Positions 11,971 through 24,214 of a DNA stretch of 64,000 bases are shown here, in pieces; the first letter of the stretch is position 1, and each line of letters opens with the position of its first letter. Under the pieces are notes generated by a model. The model was not told the origin of the DNA. It made no database searches and saw only the letters and a program-made list of their open reading frames with translations. Where the stretch lies: NCBI GenBank assembly GCA_000711775.1, contig ARYC01001403.1, positions 25,019-89,018 of the forward strand. Reading direction: 5' to 3'. Source of the DNA: Oxytricha trifallax. Lineage: Eukaryota; Ciliophora; Spirotrichea; Sporadotrichida; Oxytrichidae. A program made the position numbers and the translations under genes.

Positions 11971-12848
11971 AATTCAATATAACTTATAAATTTAATAGAT
12001 AGTTTTGACTTTGATTAATAAAAATAAACTCTATAAAATTTTTCCTTAATTGTAGAATTTAAAGAAATTAATGAATTTGTCTACTTACTAAACAATCATT
12101 AGATTTAATTGTGAAAAAACTTAATTAATTTCTTTCAATAATTCTCCCTGTTACTTTGATATAAAAAACTTTTGATCATTTTAGAATCAACTTGCAAAAC
12201 CCCATTTATAAAGTTATTATTGTTGAACGTAACACTTGTTGGCTTTACATAAATTATTTTATGGGACTATCACTCCTTAATATATCAATCTTTTGATATA
12301 ATTTGGGAATAAAAATTTTTTTTAAAAACTCTCAAGCAATCCGTTTCTTTTACATATAATTATGAAGCTTATTCTAATTTATGGTGCTTTCTGCTTCTTT
12401 TCAATTAACCTAAGTAACAGCTTTAAAAGTTATCTACTTATAAAAGAAATACTTACCTAATAATTAAATTCTTATAATACCTTTACTGCTTAGAACTTTA
12501 AGTCATGTATATAAGGTTTAATTATGGTTCAACGTAATCATGCCATAAGCTTCAGTCATTGAAGCAGCCCAATACCGTATTTTGCCAAAAGATTAGACTT
12601 TGATATGATATTTGTATAAAAGTTTAGTCGTTATAACTATTAGTTAACTGTTGTCAATTTGTTTTATATAGTTTAGTTGAAGCTTTGCCTATAGAAGCAC
12701 CTTATACTCAAATATCCTATAGAGCCAAATCGTCAAGGCCCTTATTAAACTTTTATGAAAGCAGGCTTGTGCCCACTCTACTTGCATCTTGGCTATTGTC
12801 TGACAAATCTAAGTCATTATTATCTCCTTTACATAAACCTTCTTACAA

Positions 12849-14323
12849 TCATTGCTGCTTGCTTCTTTTTTCATTTGATTAAAGTTAAGACCTCTCAAGA
12901 ACATACATTTTTATTTGACTTATGCAAAGACGCTCGACTGGAGCAAGTTAAAAGTGATATGGCCAAAAAAACTTCACTGGAATTTAATGCTCCTTCAGCT
13001 TTTAAATTAAATACCTACTTCTGTGATACGAGGCATTTTCTAGCATTAAAATATGAGAATTTCTTCCAATTGGGATCGTTCGCTTAAAGTTCTCTACCAA
13101 ACTTAAAATAAAATATAGAACTGTCTTACTCTGATTTCGCCCTGAATTAACTGTAAAATAAGCTTTGCTTTAGTTGCTTAGGCCAGCAATGATACTTATG
13201 TCTTTTAGTCTTAGTGATTAAATCGTGTAATTAAGACCTCCTGTTTTGAACCATTGCCTTGTTTAGTTTTAACTAAACCTTATCAAGCTCTCATCAATAT
13301 TGTATATAACTTTTACCTCATATAAATTTTGTATATAAAACATAGCTGCAACTTGTCTCTGAAGCTTTGACTTTGTCGCATTCACTCACGGACTTAAGAA
13401 CTATCTTTTTTTGTACAGCATCCTTCTATGCTCCTTTAAGTATTTTCTAATACTTGAGAGCGATATAGTTTAGTTGAAATTAATAATTATAGCATCTCAT
13501 AATGACTTACAGCTCACTTTCATTTCACATTCGTTGAAGTATCTATCGATAAAGCCTCTGATTTAGTACGTGAACTTTTTAAATTTTCTACAAGGAATAA
13601 CTTAAAATTTCTCATTATGATCTACTTTTTGTGCAAATAACTCTTTTATTTTCTTAGTACTCATTTTTTAGCTAATTGCTAATGTTTAAATTGGAACCTT
13701 ATAATTGTTTATTAAAGTTGTCAGTTTTTTCGAAAGCTCTTCAGCTTGCTCTATTTTGGTCCGAGCTGTTTATCGTTAATGACCTAAAAAGTCTAGATGG
13801 TTTGTATTTATTGAACCCTAAGTTAAAGCACTTAAGTCTTTTTGTAAGAAATCGCTCTTAATGCTAATTGGAGGTTAAAGCGAATCAAGGTATTCCTAGT
13901 CTAAATTATAATTTAAGTTTTTCTTCTATTTGAATAAAATTAGAACCATAAGTATACATTCGAGTACATCTCTTTAAGTTAAAACATCATTGCTTTCACC
14001 TTAAAGTGACATTAATGACAAGAATTTTCTTGGGTCTTGTATTTGTGTTTGGGATGGCAACTACTAAACTGATGATATTACTTTTTTTTTAAGTTAATCA
14101 AATCGCTCTCACACAACTGAAATATTTTTATTGGCTGAAGATGAGGGCTCCCTATTTCTAGTAAAGTTGAAGTAGAATACTGCTGTAAATCCTTACTCTA
14201 CTTCACATCCTCCTCATCACTAGAATCTGATGATGTAAGACTTTCATTATCATTGTTATTAAATTAATTATTTCTTTTAAAGTAGTCAGTAATTTTATTA
14301 GTGAGGGCCTTTATCTTTTTCAT
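12849..14323 (-). CDS. Tc1/mariner/IS630-type DDE transposase (interrupted frame)
   Basis: Minus-strand ciliate-code frame starting at ATG 14,323 (MKKIKALTNKITDYFKRNN), then a Ser/Asp/Glu-rich segment and a DNA-binding-like region. The catalytic core follows in one frame: VIYNIDESLIRF (first Asp), RQWFKTGG, SHILMLENASYHRSRY (second position, Glu where Asp is usual) and WPYHFQLAPVERLCISQIK (final Glu). This matches the DDE_3 layout (…D…DNA.H…P.NPIE). Two TGA codons lie inside the otherwise continuous frame (13,497-13,499 and 13,386-13,388), and there is a one-base frame break near 14,090. It is distinct in sequence from the TBE transposases nearby. Either the copy is decaying or TGA is sense here; terminal repeats of the parent element were not found. 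Confidence 0.7.
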
Positions 14324-14699
14324 TTTAATCAGGAGTTTTATATGTTTCCTATGGTCAAGTTTCTCTTTGAAGAATTACTTTTCGTGTAAAAAGAATATTT
14401 CCTTGCTTCCTGGCTCCCTATTTAATAATAGTTTATTAATAATTAAAAATATACTAAATAATAAATTTATTGACTTTCTTAAGCACACATTTACAAGACA
14501 CATGGAGGGGACATGGACCTAGCTCAAGTTAACGTACATCAACTCTGAGAGAAATTAGTTAGTAAAAAGGAGCTTATGATTTCCTTTGCTAGGACTGCAA
14601 CGCTTACTTGCCGAAAATTACTTGCACAAATATATACTCTTAAAAAGTAAAATTGGCGGGGGAAAAAATTAAATATTTTCATAAAAAAAAGTTTTCATA

Positions 14700-15325
14700 G
14701 TATTTAAAGAGCATTAGGTCATTGTTACAGCAGTCCCTTAGATTGAGGGTTTGACTGCTGATGACTTCATCAGTCATGCATAGGAGCATTTGCATTTGCT
14801 GCAGTTTTTGCCCGATTAACAAGATTGGTTGCACCTTGACAAGCGCTGGATATGTGACATCAATCGATTAAAACGGTATTTCTTAAATGATTTAGATGGC
14901 TAAAGAACAAGGAAGGATAGAATAAATAAATTTAAAATTTAATTATTAATATGCGGCCTGAGTTTGCATAAGCATTAAATTATACATTGGCTTTTATCTG
15001 TAAGATAACATATTTATTCATTAATAATTTAGAACAAAAAGGAAGATCTGCATACTTGATGAAGCCAACATCTTAACGCAAGACAAGAAAAAAAGATATA
15101 GAGGAAGTTATGAATGAAGAAGCTGAGTTGTATCAAAGCAAATAAAAGTACCTAGAATAAAACAAAAGGTTCAGACACGATTTCAACCAAATGCAAGATT
15201 AGCTAAAAGAGCTCAGCAAGTACAAATCTTTGGTTATGAGACTACACGATACTAGAATTTTTAACGAGAAAAGAAACCTTCTTCAATAGCCCCCTCAATT
15301 TAACATTTTATAAGGATTAGTTTGA
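14700..15325 (+). CDS. unidentified protein, two coding segments
   Basis: Two plus-strand ciliate-code segments. The first (about 14,700-14,935) reads AVPQIEGLTADDFISHAQEH, then LHLDKRWICDINRLKRYFLN. The second (about 15,030-15,325) is a charged coiled-coil-like stretch (EEVMNEEAELYQSKQKYLEQ) ending at TGA 15,323. AT-rich DNA between them is probably an IES or intron, but I could not identify the pointer. The start codon is not found. It lies between the transposase and the SecA-like gene, on the opposite strand to both. No family recognised. Confidence 0.5.
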
Positions 15326-15429
15326 TGAGCTGAGATTAAAAGTCAGTTTTAATATGAATTAAAATTTAGTATGTAAAATTTATCTTGGTTTATAAATCAA
15401 TGAGAGTAAAAGATGCTTTATGATGTCTT

Positions 15430-18112
15430 TTATCGAAGTGTTCATATTTCAATTTGTGTTCTAGACCTAGTAACTCTTTAGCAAGGAGGTTTCCACTTGA
15501 TTTCATCTCTGTTTTTCCTTTACTTTCGACACTATTGTCATTCTCTGGTATAGATGATGTTTTACTTTTCTTACTGCATCATTCTTCTGATTGCTCTATG
15601 TGCTTATTAGGCCTAAATGTCTTGAACTTAATTTAGGTTTAGCATATCTCTTTTTAACGGAAGCCTGAACCTCTTATTTCTTTACTTTGTGGATTGGTAT
15701 TTTCATCTACTTACTGTGGTCTTTGGGTTTTTCTTTTCTAAGTTTGAATGAGTGCTTGAATCATCTGGAATAAGTTATGCGACTTCCGAGGTTTTCCTTT
15801 TAAGTTATCTGTCCTCTTCAATGTCTGAGTTGCCTGTAAGGTTAGTTGGGTTATCTACTGTCAATGCCGAGGGAGTAGCTGACAAATCATCAACGCTATC
15901 TTTTGTGAGTGTTTAACTTATATCTTCCGGATCTTCAAACGAGCTTATTTACCTTTATTCTTTGACCGCCTGTATATTATGCTTTACCTATTCAGTAATT
16001 TTTGGAACAATTTATTCAATTTAGTTCGAAGGTTTGCTATGTTAGCACAGGATCGTTTACAATTTAGAAAATCTAACATGGGTTTTATTTTCTAAGAACT
16101 CTTATCTAAACTAATCGTTTGTTCTACAGTGTCTTGAGATCCGCCTAGCCAGAGTATATGTCTCCATTATCCCTTATTCTCAAGTCTTCCAACCCTTCCA
16201 ATCATTTACTGAGTAGATCTTTTTGAGAAAATGTCACAAATAATTAAATACAATCCTCCATTTTCCTCTATTTCTCTGGAAGAGTGAAAATCAGTGTCCC
16301 TTCCTTGAAGCTCGGATAGAAAAATACCCCATATCTTTTATTGCTATTTTTAATGTTAAACTTCTCCTCTAAATAAGCATCAGCCTTAGGTCCCTTTAGA
16401 CCTCTCATGGTAAAAAATTAGAGTTTCTTAAATTTTTTAAAGTAGGATTCAATAAGTTGATAGGATACAGATGCCACTATTATCATGGGAGATAATAACG
16501 TTTGCTTCATGGCTAGTTCATACAAATGCTTGCAAAATTCTTGCTAGGATTGCGTAAAGAGCAAATCTTAAACGTGAACTTTTTTATCACATTTAATGAT
16601 CTTAAGTAGGAAATCGAACTTCTTTTACACCAATAGTCTTTTCCAAGCATGTCTCTTCTTTATAAGTGATAGTAGACCCTGTCAACCTAATTAAGACCCC
16701 GGCTTTTTTCACTTAGCTAATCGTTTCAGCCATTATAATCGGGGATTTCTCAAATAAAAGCCAGTCATACTCATCAATGATAATCGCAGCAGATTTCAAT
16801 TATTCTCTATATGACTTCTCACTGTTCAAGCCTTCTAAATATCTTTGGGTCATTTAATACATTCCAAGTTTATTTTCAAATTAATTATAGTTGATATTTA
16901 GTCCACTTTTAATGATTAAGTGCTAGAATCTTTTCTCATCACGAAGGATAAGGTAGTCACTTTTTCCGAGGATGATCGTACTTTATTGTCTTTCAATAGT
17001 TAAAAGTACTCCAAGAGATGCACATAATTGTAGGAATACATTCGATTTGAGAAAATGAATTTAAATTAAATTAATTAAATATTAAAATCATGGCAGTTAT
17101 CAAAACCAAAGTGACTCAAAATTCAAAAATAAATGGATTCTACGGTAGATCCCGCAATTTTAGCTGGACTTTATTATTGGCAATATTCCTGAATCATCCC
17201 AGGAAGCGAGATATTTTGATTTTGAGCTAACTCCCAAAAATAGTATAATGGGTTTTTCTCGCTTGAGCGATGAGATAAATTCATTATAACAATAACAACC
17301 ACCGTCTCATTTTTAATGCGCTATCCTGAGAGTATAATATTGTCATGGTTTGCAAACATTTTCCAAAAACATAACTGAAGGTAATTAATAATTAATTAAT
17401 TTTAATTTTAATTCATTTTCCCAAATCGAATGTATTCCTATAAAATAAAGTTTTCCCATTGCCAATTCCAAAGTTTATAAATTAATGAGGCTGACTTCCC
17501 CATAAAGCATAGTTTATGCATAATTTTTAAAGTGCAAGAACTAAAATCCAAGTAAACTTTCTAGTGGGCTGATTTGATTCTGCCTAACTGTCTAATTTTC
17601 CTAAAGCTAACAGCAATAATCTTCAACTTGTTTATTAAGCTTATTTAACTTTTTAAACTTTCCAATCATTTTATAAAATTATTAGCCTGTTAGGTCTTCA
17701 ACCTTCTTGGGGTTCTTTATAATGACTTTTAAAGCCGATTAGTTTCCACTGATAAGGTCCGCAATTATATCAGGTCGATTCTTTATACCCTTCTCTAATT
17801 AAATAAAGGTCACTTGATCCACTACTTTAACCATCTCATTTACTTTGCTAATCCAATTTTAATTGCGTTCTTTGAGCTCAACTGAGAGCTATGCTATTAA
17901 TATTGAGAAATCACTCTAGTCAAAGTAATCCCACTTTTGAATGAAAATATCGCTAATGTGATGAATCATTTGTCAAGCTTTAGTAGCTTCGTGATTGACA
18001 GAGAGCGCAAATTTTGACAAAATCTTCAACAACATTTAAAGGTATTTCACGTACTAGTCTTAAACCAAAGTCTTATTTGAGAATTTGAATGAACGGCTTG
18101 TTTTGACACTAT
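15430..18112 (-). CDS. SecA-like P-loop/DEAD-type ATPase, C-terminal part
   Basis: Minus-strand ciliate-code reading continues from the segment at 22,278-23,330 across TBE copy 1. Visible elements in order are a helical region (QNWISKVNEMVKVVDQV), a P-loop-like NFGIGNGKTLFYRNTF (compare the TGEGKT of SecA), a SecA-like LGMYQMTQRYLEGLN, Walker-B-like AAIIIDEYDWLLFEK, a motif-III-like LIRLTGST, and a Ser/Thr/Asp-rich tail. Within the gene, TGA codons lie in frame at 17,973 and 16,202, and single-base frame breaks occur near 18,010, 17,480 and 16,610. An IES with pointer GAAT sits at 17,038-17,431. The product would be a DExD-type ATPase; the SecA resemblance is motif-level only. Whether the gene is functional is unclear. 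Confidence 0.5.
17038..17431. other. IES with pointer GAAT and inverted-repeat ends
   Basis: GAAT occurs at 17,034-17,037 and 17,428-17,431. Excision of 394 bp joins TLFYRNTF to LQLCASLGVLL in frame. The two ends of the IES are themselves inverted repeats of about 45 bp (acattcgatttgagaaaatg against its complement), so this IES looks like a short transposon-derived element. Confidence 0.7.
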
Positions 18113-18254
18113 AGTAAAAACCCCAAAACCCTTTCAGTAGTTTGATTGAGTTTTTGATTGATAAAAAGTAGACTTTTAGTGCATACTTTATTAGGGTTTT
18201 AATAGGGTTTATGTAGGGGTTTAATGTTTAAATATTAGTAATATAAGTGAGTAT

Positions 18255-19305
18255 ATGCGAGGTTTGGGGTCAGTTTATGACAGTGAGTATATAGATTTAT
18301 TGTTTAAGTTGCGATATGGATGTGATGAATATAGTGAATAACTCAAGCCTGTTCTAAATTATACGTCTATAGCAAGGCTACTCCATAAATCTCCAGCAAC
18401 TGTGAGGTCTCACTGTCTATTAGCATTGAATTTAAAGAGATAGCATCTTAATTCTTAGCCTAAGAGACCCTTAAAATTTTAGCCTCTTCATATTGAATAT
18501 CTTATTAATGATACGACTCTTAAATACTGGGCTCATTTCTCTCTAGCTTAGAGGTCTGTGATGTTTCATCGTCAATTTCGTGAGCTTCATATTTCTGCTT
18601 AATCGATAGCTAGCATATATAAAAAGAACGGAATATCTTACAAGACAGTCAATCGCATTAAGAGGGTGATTGACTTTAATGTTCCATTTTATAAGACTAA
18701 TATAAATTATATATCGATTAAATGCAGAGGTCATAAGAGCATAAATATAAAATTAATACACGCTGATGAAGCTGTATTTACATTCAATACCATTATATCA
18801 AGGTCTTGGTACTAGAGGTATAGTAATATAGAAGTTTATGACTAAAAGGTTAAGGTGTAAACTCATGCTATTCTTGGTGGAATATGCGAAGATAATGGCC
18901 TCGAGACTTATGTTATTCACCCTCGTTCTATAAAGATTGAATAATATATTAAGTTCTTGCAATAAATCAGAGATAAGTACGCGGACTAAGAGATTATTCT
19001 ATATTCGTTGATAACTTGTCAGTTCATAAAACTAAAGACTCAAGGAAAGAATATGAAAGGCTAAATATAACACCTGTATTTAATGTTCCTTACAGACCTT
19101 AGTTCAATGGAATTGAATTATATTGGGGTTATTGAAAGGACACTACAAGAAACTTCTACTCTATCACTTGATGCACGACTTGAAGATAGACACATTAGAT
19201 TTTATTAAGAGTGCTGCTAAAAGAGTCAGCGATGAGAATGCTAAAGTATGCGCAAGAGAAGGGAGATTATGTGTTTAAAAATAAGCATTAGATTTAAACG
19301 AATGA
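18255..19305 (+). CDS. TBE transposase (42-kDa type), copy 1
   Basis: Ciliate-code frame from ATG 18,255 (MRGLGSVYDSEYIDLLF) to TGA 19,303. Catalytic triad context: LIHADEAVFTFNT (D), an FVDNLSVHKTK-equivalent (D) and PQFNGIELYWG (E). This is the IS630/Tc1 superfamily DDE transposase known from TBEs, which in Oxytricha is implicated in genome rearrangement during development. A two-base insertion near 18,998 (CTATATTCG where other copies have CTATTCG) breaks the frame just before the second Asp, so this copy is probably defective unless the break is a sequence error. It converges with the 22-kDa ORF, whose stop lies 7 bp away. Confidence 0.85.
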
Positions 19306-19311
19306 ATAAGT

Positions 19312-20101
19312 TCACATATTAAATTTACCCGTAAAGGGATTTGGCTTCTCTTTCTTTTCTTCCTCTTAAGTCTTGCTTGGGCCCATGTTTCTTCTCTTAG
19401 TGCCAGCCCCTGCATCTATGTTCATCTCGTCTGGCTTTTAGAAATCTTTGTAGAGTCTCATACTCAATTCATGCTTTACTTGAGACTTTCTCTCTCTGTT
19501 TAATTTGCTGCGCTCTTTCATCAAGTAAATTGCAGTGCCAGGTTTTTTCTATAAAGTTAGAAAACTAAGCTTACTAGAGATGAATGGATGCTTCTGCAGT
19601 TCCTAGTGCCAGGTGTCGCTGATTTTAATTCCATGCTTCTCTTTTTCTTCAGGAGAGATGCATTAGCGTTTCTTGTGAGCTTCTTAAATTACTTCATTTA
19701 AGTACTCAGGTTTCAGAGTTCCAAGGACGCCAAAGAAGAAGTTTCTCTCTGGCAACTTATTAGAGAGTTGCAGCTTTGATGGAAGGTAGAGAGCAACATC
19801 TGGATCACTCATAGCATCATCATAGAGGTTTGTTACTGAAATTTCAGGGTAGTTAGGTATCTCGATCATTCTGATTTCATTAGACTTATAGCTTTTTTCT
19901 CTTCACTTAGCAATGCCTTTAAGAATGATAATTTTGTTCCCTCCTGTGTTGGCAGAAAAATCCAACTATAGTTAATAAGTTAGTTATAAGTAATAACTTA
20001 CCTTGCTATACCAAGTATCTGTAAAGATCTTTTTTACTTTTGAATTTTCCTATTAAATCTTGAGATTAAATTATCTTCATTGCATCATTCATAGATTCCA
20101 T
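19312..20101 (-). CDS. TBE 22-kDa protein, copy 1
   Basis: Minus-strand frame from ATG 20,101 (MESMNDAMKIIQSQDLIGKF) to TGA 19,312. The recognisable core is EIPNYPEISVTNLYDDAMSD and LPERNFFFGVLGTLKPEYL. The conserved TBE-encoded protein has no known function. Between about 19,870 and 19,940 the reading frame shifts relative to the copies at 26-28 kb and 56-57 kb, so this copy may be inactive. It converges on the transposase. Confidence 0.75.
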
Positions 20102-20666
20102 CTTGCTTCCAGTTTCTATAAATGTTTATGAAATTTAAAATTATGGATATCCATTCTAAACTTACTAAAATTTTTCTACTAAATAGGGAGATCCACTTGG
20201 AGGTCAACCTGAATCAGATAAATAGATAAAGATGGAGGAACTTTCTCCAAGTTTCAGAGTTTGAGTTCCATTTTTATCAAACTTTCTCCATTAAATTGCT
20301 CCTAATAGTAATTAATTTAATTAGGTGGTGCTCCTAATTTATTTAAAACTTAATTAGGATGTTAAATTAAAGTTCAAAACCGTATTAGGTCGTGCATTAA
20401 AAAAATTAAAGTTTAAAACCTCCCCTCCTAAATTTACAAGAACAAATTTAGGAGCACCACCTAACTTTACAAAACAAATTTCAATGCATTTTAATGTATT
20501 AAATGGATGGAATAGTATATAAATTGTCTCTAATGTTAAAAAATATAAAACTAATGACTTGCACTATGTTCCCATTAGACCTCTCTAAATCTATGAGGAT
20601 ATGCTCTTGCTTGTGTATAAAGGTAGAATTTAAACAGCTTATATAATTATTAATAGTACTTATAAA

Positions 20667-22113
20667 ATGAGCGGCAACTTACTAAGAAAAGCGGCATTGC
20701 TTGGTATTAGCCAGCAAAAACTTCTTTCATGAATTAAAAGAAAATTTAGACTTGTGATGCCTCTACCTAGTATGAACCTGAAATTCTCTAACCTTAGGTC
20801 TCAGACTTTGAATAACAATTCAGTTGTTAAATAGAAATGCAGAGCTAAGAAATTCAATGCGAAGTTCCAATAAAAATGGTTGAAGAGGAGGAAGAGAAAA
20901 AAGAAATTAAAGCATTACATTTATGTGAAGAGTGTGAGAAGAACTTCACTTTTAAATCTGCTCTAAAGAGTCATATCTTAGAGTAGCATTCTAACAAGCC
21001 AAAGGTCTATCTTAAGCATGATAAGATAGATGGAAAATATTTTTGCCCTTATTGCAATAAGCAATATAACAATTCAAGGGATTTAAAAGTTCGCCTATAA
21101 AACCATCATGGCAAGAAGTTTGAAGTCATAAATCCCGAGACTGGTGAGGTCTTCCTTCAAAAAAGAAAGCCAAGAGACCCTTTAGAATCCTTGGAACAAA
21201 GAGTTAAGAAAGAAAATAAGCTTATTAAAGCAGTGAGAAACCTTCCAGCTTCTGAGATAGTTAAAATCACTCTGAAGATTCAAGCACTAAAGCTTCCAAT
21301 TTTAAATGTAATTGACCTTAAAGAATGTAAGGAAAGTTATCTTATACTTGAGGACAAGTTTGAGAAAAGGTCATAACTGATAAGCAGTTCGCATACAAGA
21401 TTTATCCATTCAACTATTTTAAATGCGATGATAAGTATCAAATTGAATTTGTCAATGAGTACTAAATTTTTACTTAAGCAAGGGATAGACAGTGCAAATT
21501 TATAATTAAGCTCGATGCAATTCTCCTTGCTCAAGATCATGTTGCTTTTCGTCTCCCTCTATATTAAATGACTTTAAGAGACTACATATAAGATTAAAGG
21601 ATTCCAAAGTAGCTACCCCTTATTCTTACACATGTTTCCAAAGGCATTGAAGAGCTGCACACTTTAGGGTATGTCCATAGAGACTTTAAGCCAGAGAATA
21701 TTATGCTTGATTTTTCACCTCTTAGAGTAGTAATAATTGATTTCAATAGATCATAAAGAGTTGAAGCTTCAGGACTTGGCAACGTTTATGGTACTCCTGG
21801 ATACTTCCCAGAAAGGGAAGACTGGAGAGATGGTGATATTAAGTGGGATGTATGGTCACTAGCAGCAATTATTGCTGAATGCGATATGCCAAGAAATGAT
21901 TACTATAGCTGTAAGAGAGAGAAAGATTCAAAGCAGAGAATACAGCAATATTTAAACTAGAATAAGATAAAAGGTAAAATGAAAGATATGGCTGATCAGA
22001 TAATCATTAAACCTAACCATAAAGCTGAGCATACAATAGACTGAATTGTAAGCTGGATAGGAGAAATAAAGTTTAGAAAGTTGCCTCATGATGCAAAAGT
22101 ATTGTTTGAGTGA
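20667..22113 (+). CDS. TBE zinc-finger/kinase (57-kDa type) protein, copy 1
   Basis: ATG 20,667 (MSGNLLRKAALLG); ends at TGA 22,111. Two C2H2 fingers: CEECEKNFTFKSALKSHILE…H is intact. In the second, CPYCNKQYNNSRDLKVR, the first His is Arg, although other copies have His. A protein-kinase-like C-terminal half follows, with HRDFKPENIMLDF (catalytic loop; usually HRDLKPEN), VIIDFNRS (DFN in place of DFG), GTPGYFPERE and WDVWSLA. A TGA near 22,042 replaces a residue that is Gln-like in copy 2, and an early TGA lies near 20,730. Likely a degenerate copy. The natural substrate is unknown. Confidence 0.8.
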
Positions 22114-22277
22114 ATAGTAAAAATAAAGCACCTCTAATACACAGTAATATACAATACATTTAAACATTAAACCCCTACATTAACCTTACTAAAAACCTAA
22201 TAAAGTATGCACTAATAGTCTACTTTTACCAATCAAAAACTCAATCAAACTATTAAAAGAGTTTTGGGGTTTTGAGT

Positions 22278-23330
22278 GTATTTGGCAATAATCTTACTAC
22301 TTGAGGGTCTATCTTGAATGATGCGAACGTCCCGCCCATAAGTGGAATAATTCCAATATTTTTACTGTCTTGGAGAATGAGCTCCTCTTATAGATTGGCA
22401 AATTCTTCGATTTTATTGATAAAAATGTAGTTTGCAAGACCTCATGTTTATTCTTAATTGGGCCTTTGTGCTAAGAGAGTCATTGAGTTCTTAAGCAACT
22501 TAGGGTCTAAATGAATTATCTCGTTTCGATAGTAAAGCAGGGACTGCATGAATAATCTTGTTTTGATCTCCAAGTCTACCTTTGAGTTCAAATTGAGCTC
22601 ATGTATAAGGCCAAACATTCCGTAGTAAAAATTTGAGGAGCAAGTCGTCTTCAGGTTAATTAAGAACTCTAGCTGTTTCTCTTGCTTATGTTTTCCAAAA
22701 AGTCATATTATTCTTGGGGCTTGAGTAGCATGTAATCTTAAGTAATTAGAAGTTATTTCTGATTGAATCTTGGCTCCATAGTTTGCCTGGGGAGTCAGGG
22801 ATGCTTGAGCAGCTAGCATTTCATTCTAGCCCTAGTTAGTTCGAGATATATGATGGCCCATATTTTTGAAGTCAACTACAACTTTTTATTTAATGTCCAT
22901 GCCTTTAATTGAAACAGTCTTCATTGACTTTGAATAACTTGAAGAGGTTTTGTTTAGTATATATTTACTAATAAATCGAGGCAGATCCTCAGAGTGTCGT
23001 AGCTTTGAGAACTCTAGAAGTTAATCGATGTCATAGTTAGTTTTAGGAAGGATAAGTTTAGCTTTGTCAATTAGTTCTGGGAACTCAGCTCCCTCTTACT
23101 AGGATTTTCTTCCTCTCTTGTTGCCCGCTTAAAATTCCAATCTTTTGATCTTGAGAGTTGATTTCAAACGCTGGTGTGTCAACTTGTACTGCGGGGTATG
23201 GTTATGCAGAAGAGTGTCAATGTTCTAACCAAGGTTAGACTCAATCTCCCTTATGGAGTCCTAGGATGATTATTAGTTTTCTGGCTGTTGTATATGTGGC
23301 GGATTTTAGTTTAAATAAGGCGCTAAGAAT
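22278..23330 (-). CDS. SecA-like large protein, N-terminal part (interrupted by TBE copy 1)
   Basis: Minus-strand ciliate-code reading from about 23,330 (…NPPHIQQPENQQSS) through LTHQRLKSTLKIKRLEFQAG, LPRFISKYILNKTSSSYSKS, QLEFLINLKTTCSSNFYYG and LFMQSLLYYRNEIIHLDPKL to MGGTFASFKIDPQVVRLLPN at the TBE edge. Helical, hydrophilic composition with Gln coded mostly by TAA/TAG. Two TGA codons (22,703 and 22,442) lie inside the frame with coding-like sequence on both sides. Removing TBE copy 1 with one AGT copy rejoins this part in frame to 18,112 and below. The start codon is not identified. The domain is unknown; the P-loop part lies downstream. Confidence 0.5.
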
Positions 23331-23689
23331 ACTTAATTCAAATTTTGAAATTGATTATTAAATCTTAAATCAGTCTTAATTAATACTTAATTAATTTTCA
23401 CAATTTTAATTCACAAAATCTGAGCAAAAACACTGTATTTGGAGTTTTAGCGATAATCAATCTTTCGATGCTTACAAGAACTCCGATTGTAACGAAAGTA
23501 AGATTTATGACCCCAATCCGTAATATCTTTGCTTAAATTATAAATACTTGGTCTAGATTGGAAACATAAATGATGCCCTAAAATTATAAAAAACTAATTA
23601 AGATTTCTCAAAAAACTTATTTAAATAATTAAGAATTAATTAAGATAAATTAAGCTGATATAGGGTAAATTTGAAAAGAAGTAAATAAA

Positions 23690-24000
23690 GAAAAGTTGAA
23701 AAACTCCAACATAAGTGCGATGGAGTCTTGAAAGTTAATATTTCTTTACTCAAAGTATTCTGACCTAAGTTATGGATGAATTTCAAATTTTCAAGGAAGC
23801 GATGAATTGATGAGAGAAATCAAGACTTAATAACTAGAGCAGCAATGGTAGAAAACTTGAATGCCTTGTGTGATTCACTTTAGCAAAAGGGGGCACTTAT
23901 TTAAGTTCTGATTCTCAGAAAAGTTTAATTGTTAAAATGTTAACTAAGTATTTTCTTAGACACAACTAACTATTTTAGAGGTGTACTGTCAACTTGCTAA
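23690..24000 (+). CDS. coding-like segment upstream of the SF3-helicase-like gene
   Basis: A plus-strand frame reads KVEKLQHKCDGVLKVNISLL, KLWMNFKFSRKR and NQDLITRAAMVENLNALCDS, with TAG/TAA as Gln and two in-frame TGAs (23,761 and 23,803). Composition is protein-like. It may be an N-terminal segment of the helicase-like gene at 24,440-26,184, with noncoding or eliminated DNA between, or a separate gene fragment. Confidence 0.4.
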
Positions 24001-24214
24001 TTATATACTATTTACATACTTATATTTTATATTGAATTTTATCTTACGCTCAAAAAATTTTATTTTATTGATAAAATAGATTAAAATAGGAAATTTGAGA
24101 AAAATAAATAGAGTTTAAATATATTATTAATCTTAACTGCCACTAATTACAAACCCTTCTAAATCAAATTTGGTTCACTTTCAATAGAGTTTGATTTGGC
24201 GTCACAAAAACATT

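Larger units (their letters stand above)
18116..22274. mobile_element. TBE transposon, copy 1 (4,159 bp)
   Basis: Both ends carry C4A4/G4T4 telomere-like sequence (…AACCCCAAAACCC at the left, GGGGTTTTG at the right) inside longer terminal inverted repeats with shared text near acctaataaagtatgcact. The flanks are AGT on both sides (18,113-18,115 and 22,275-22,277), a 3-bp A-N-T duplication. Contents: transposase (+), 22-kDa ORF (-), zinc-finger/kinase ORF (+). Terminal-repeat type matches copy 4. It lies inside the SecA-like coding frame. Confidence 0.95.

Noticed and set aside
18116-18140. C4A4 repeats as real telomeres or chromosome ends
   Set aside because: They are the 17-bp telomere-like termini of TBE elements, in inverted pairs with target triplets, not chromosome ends.
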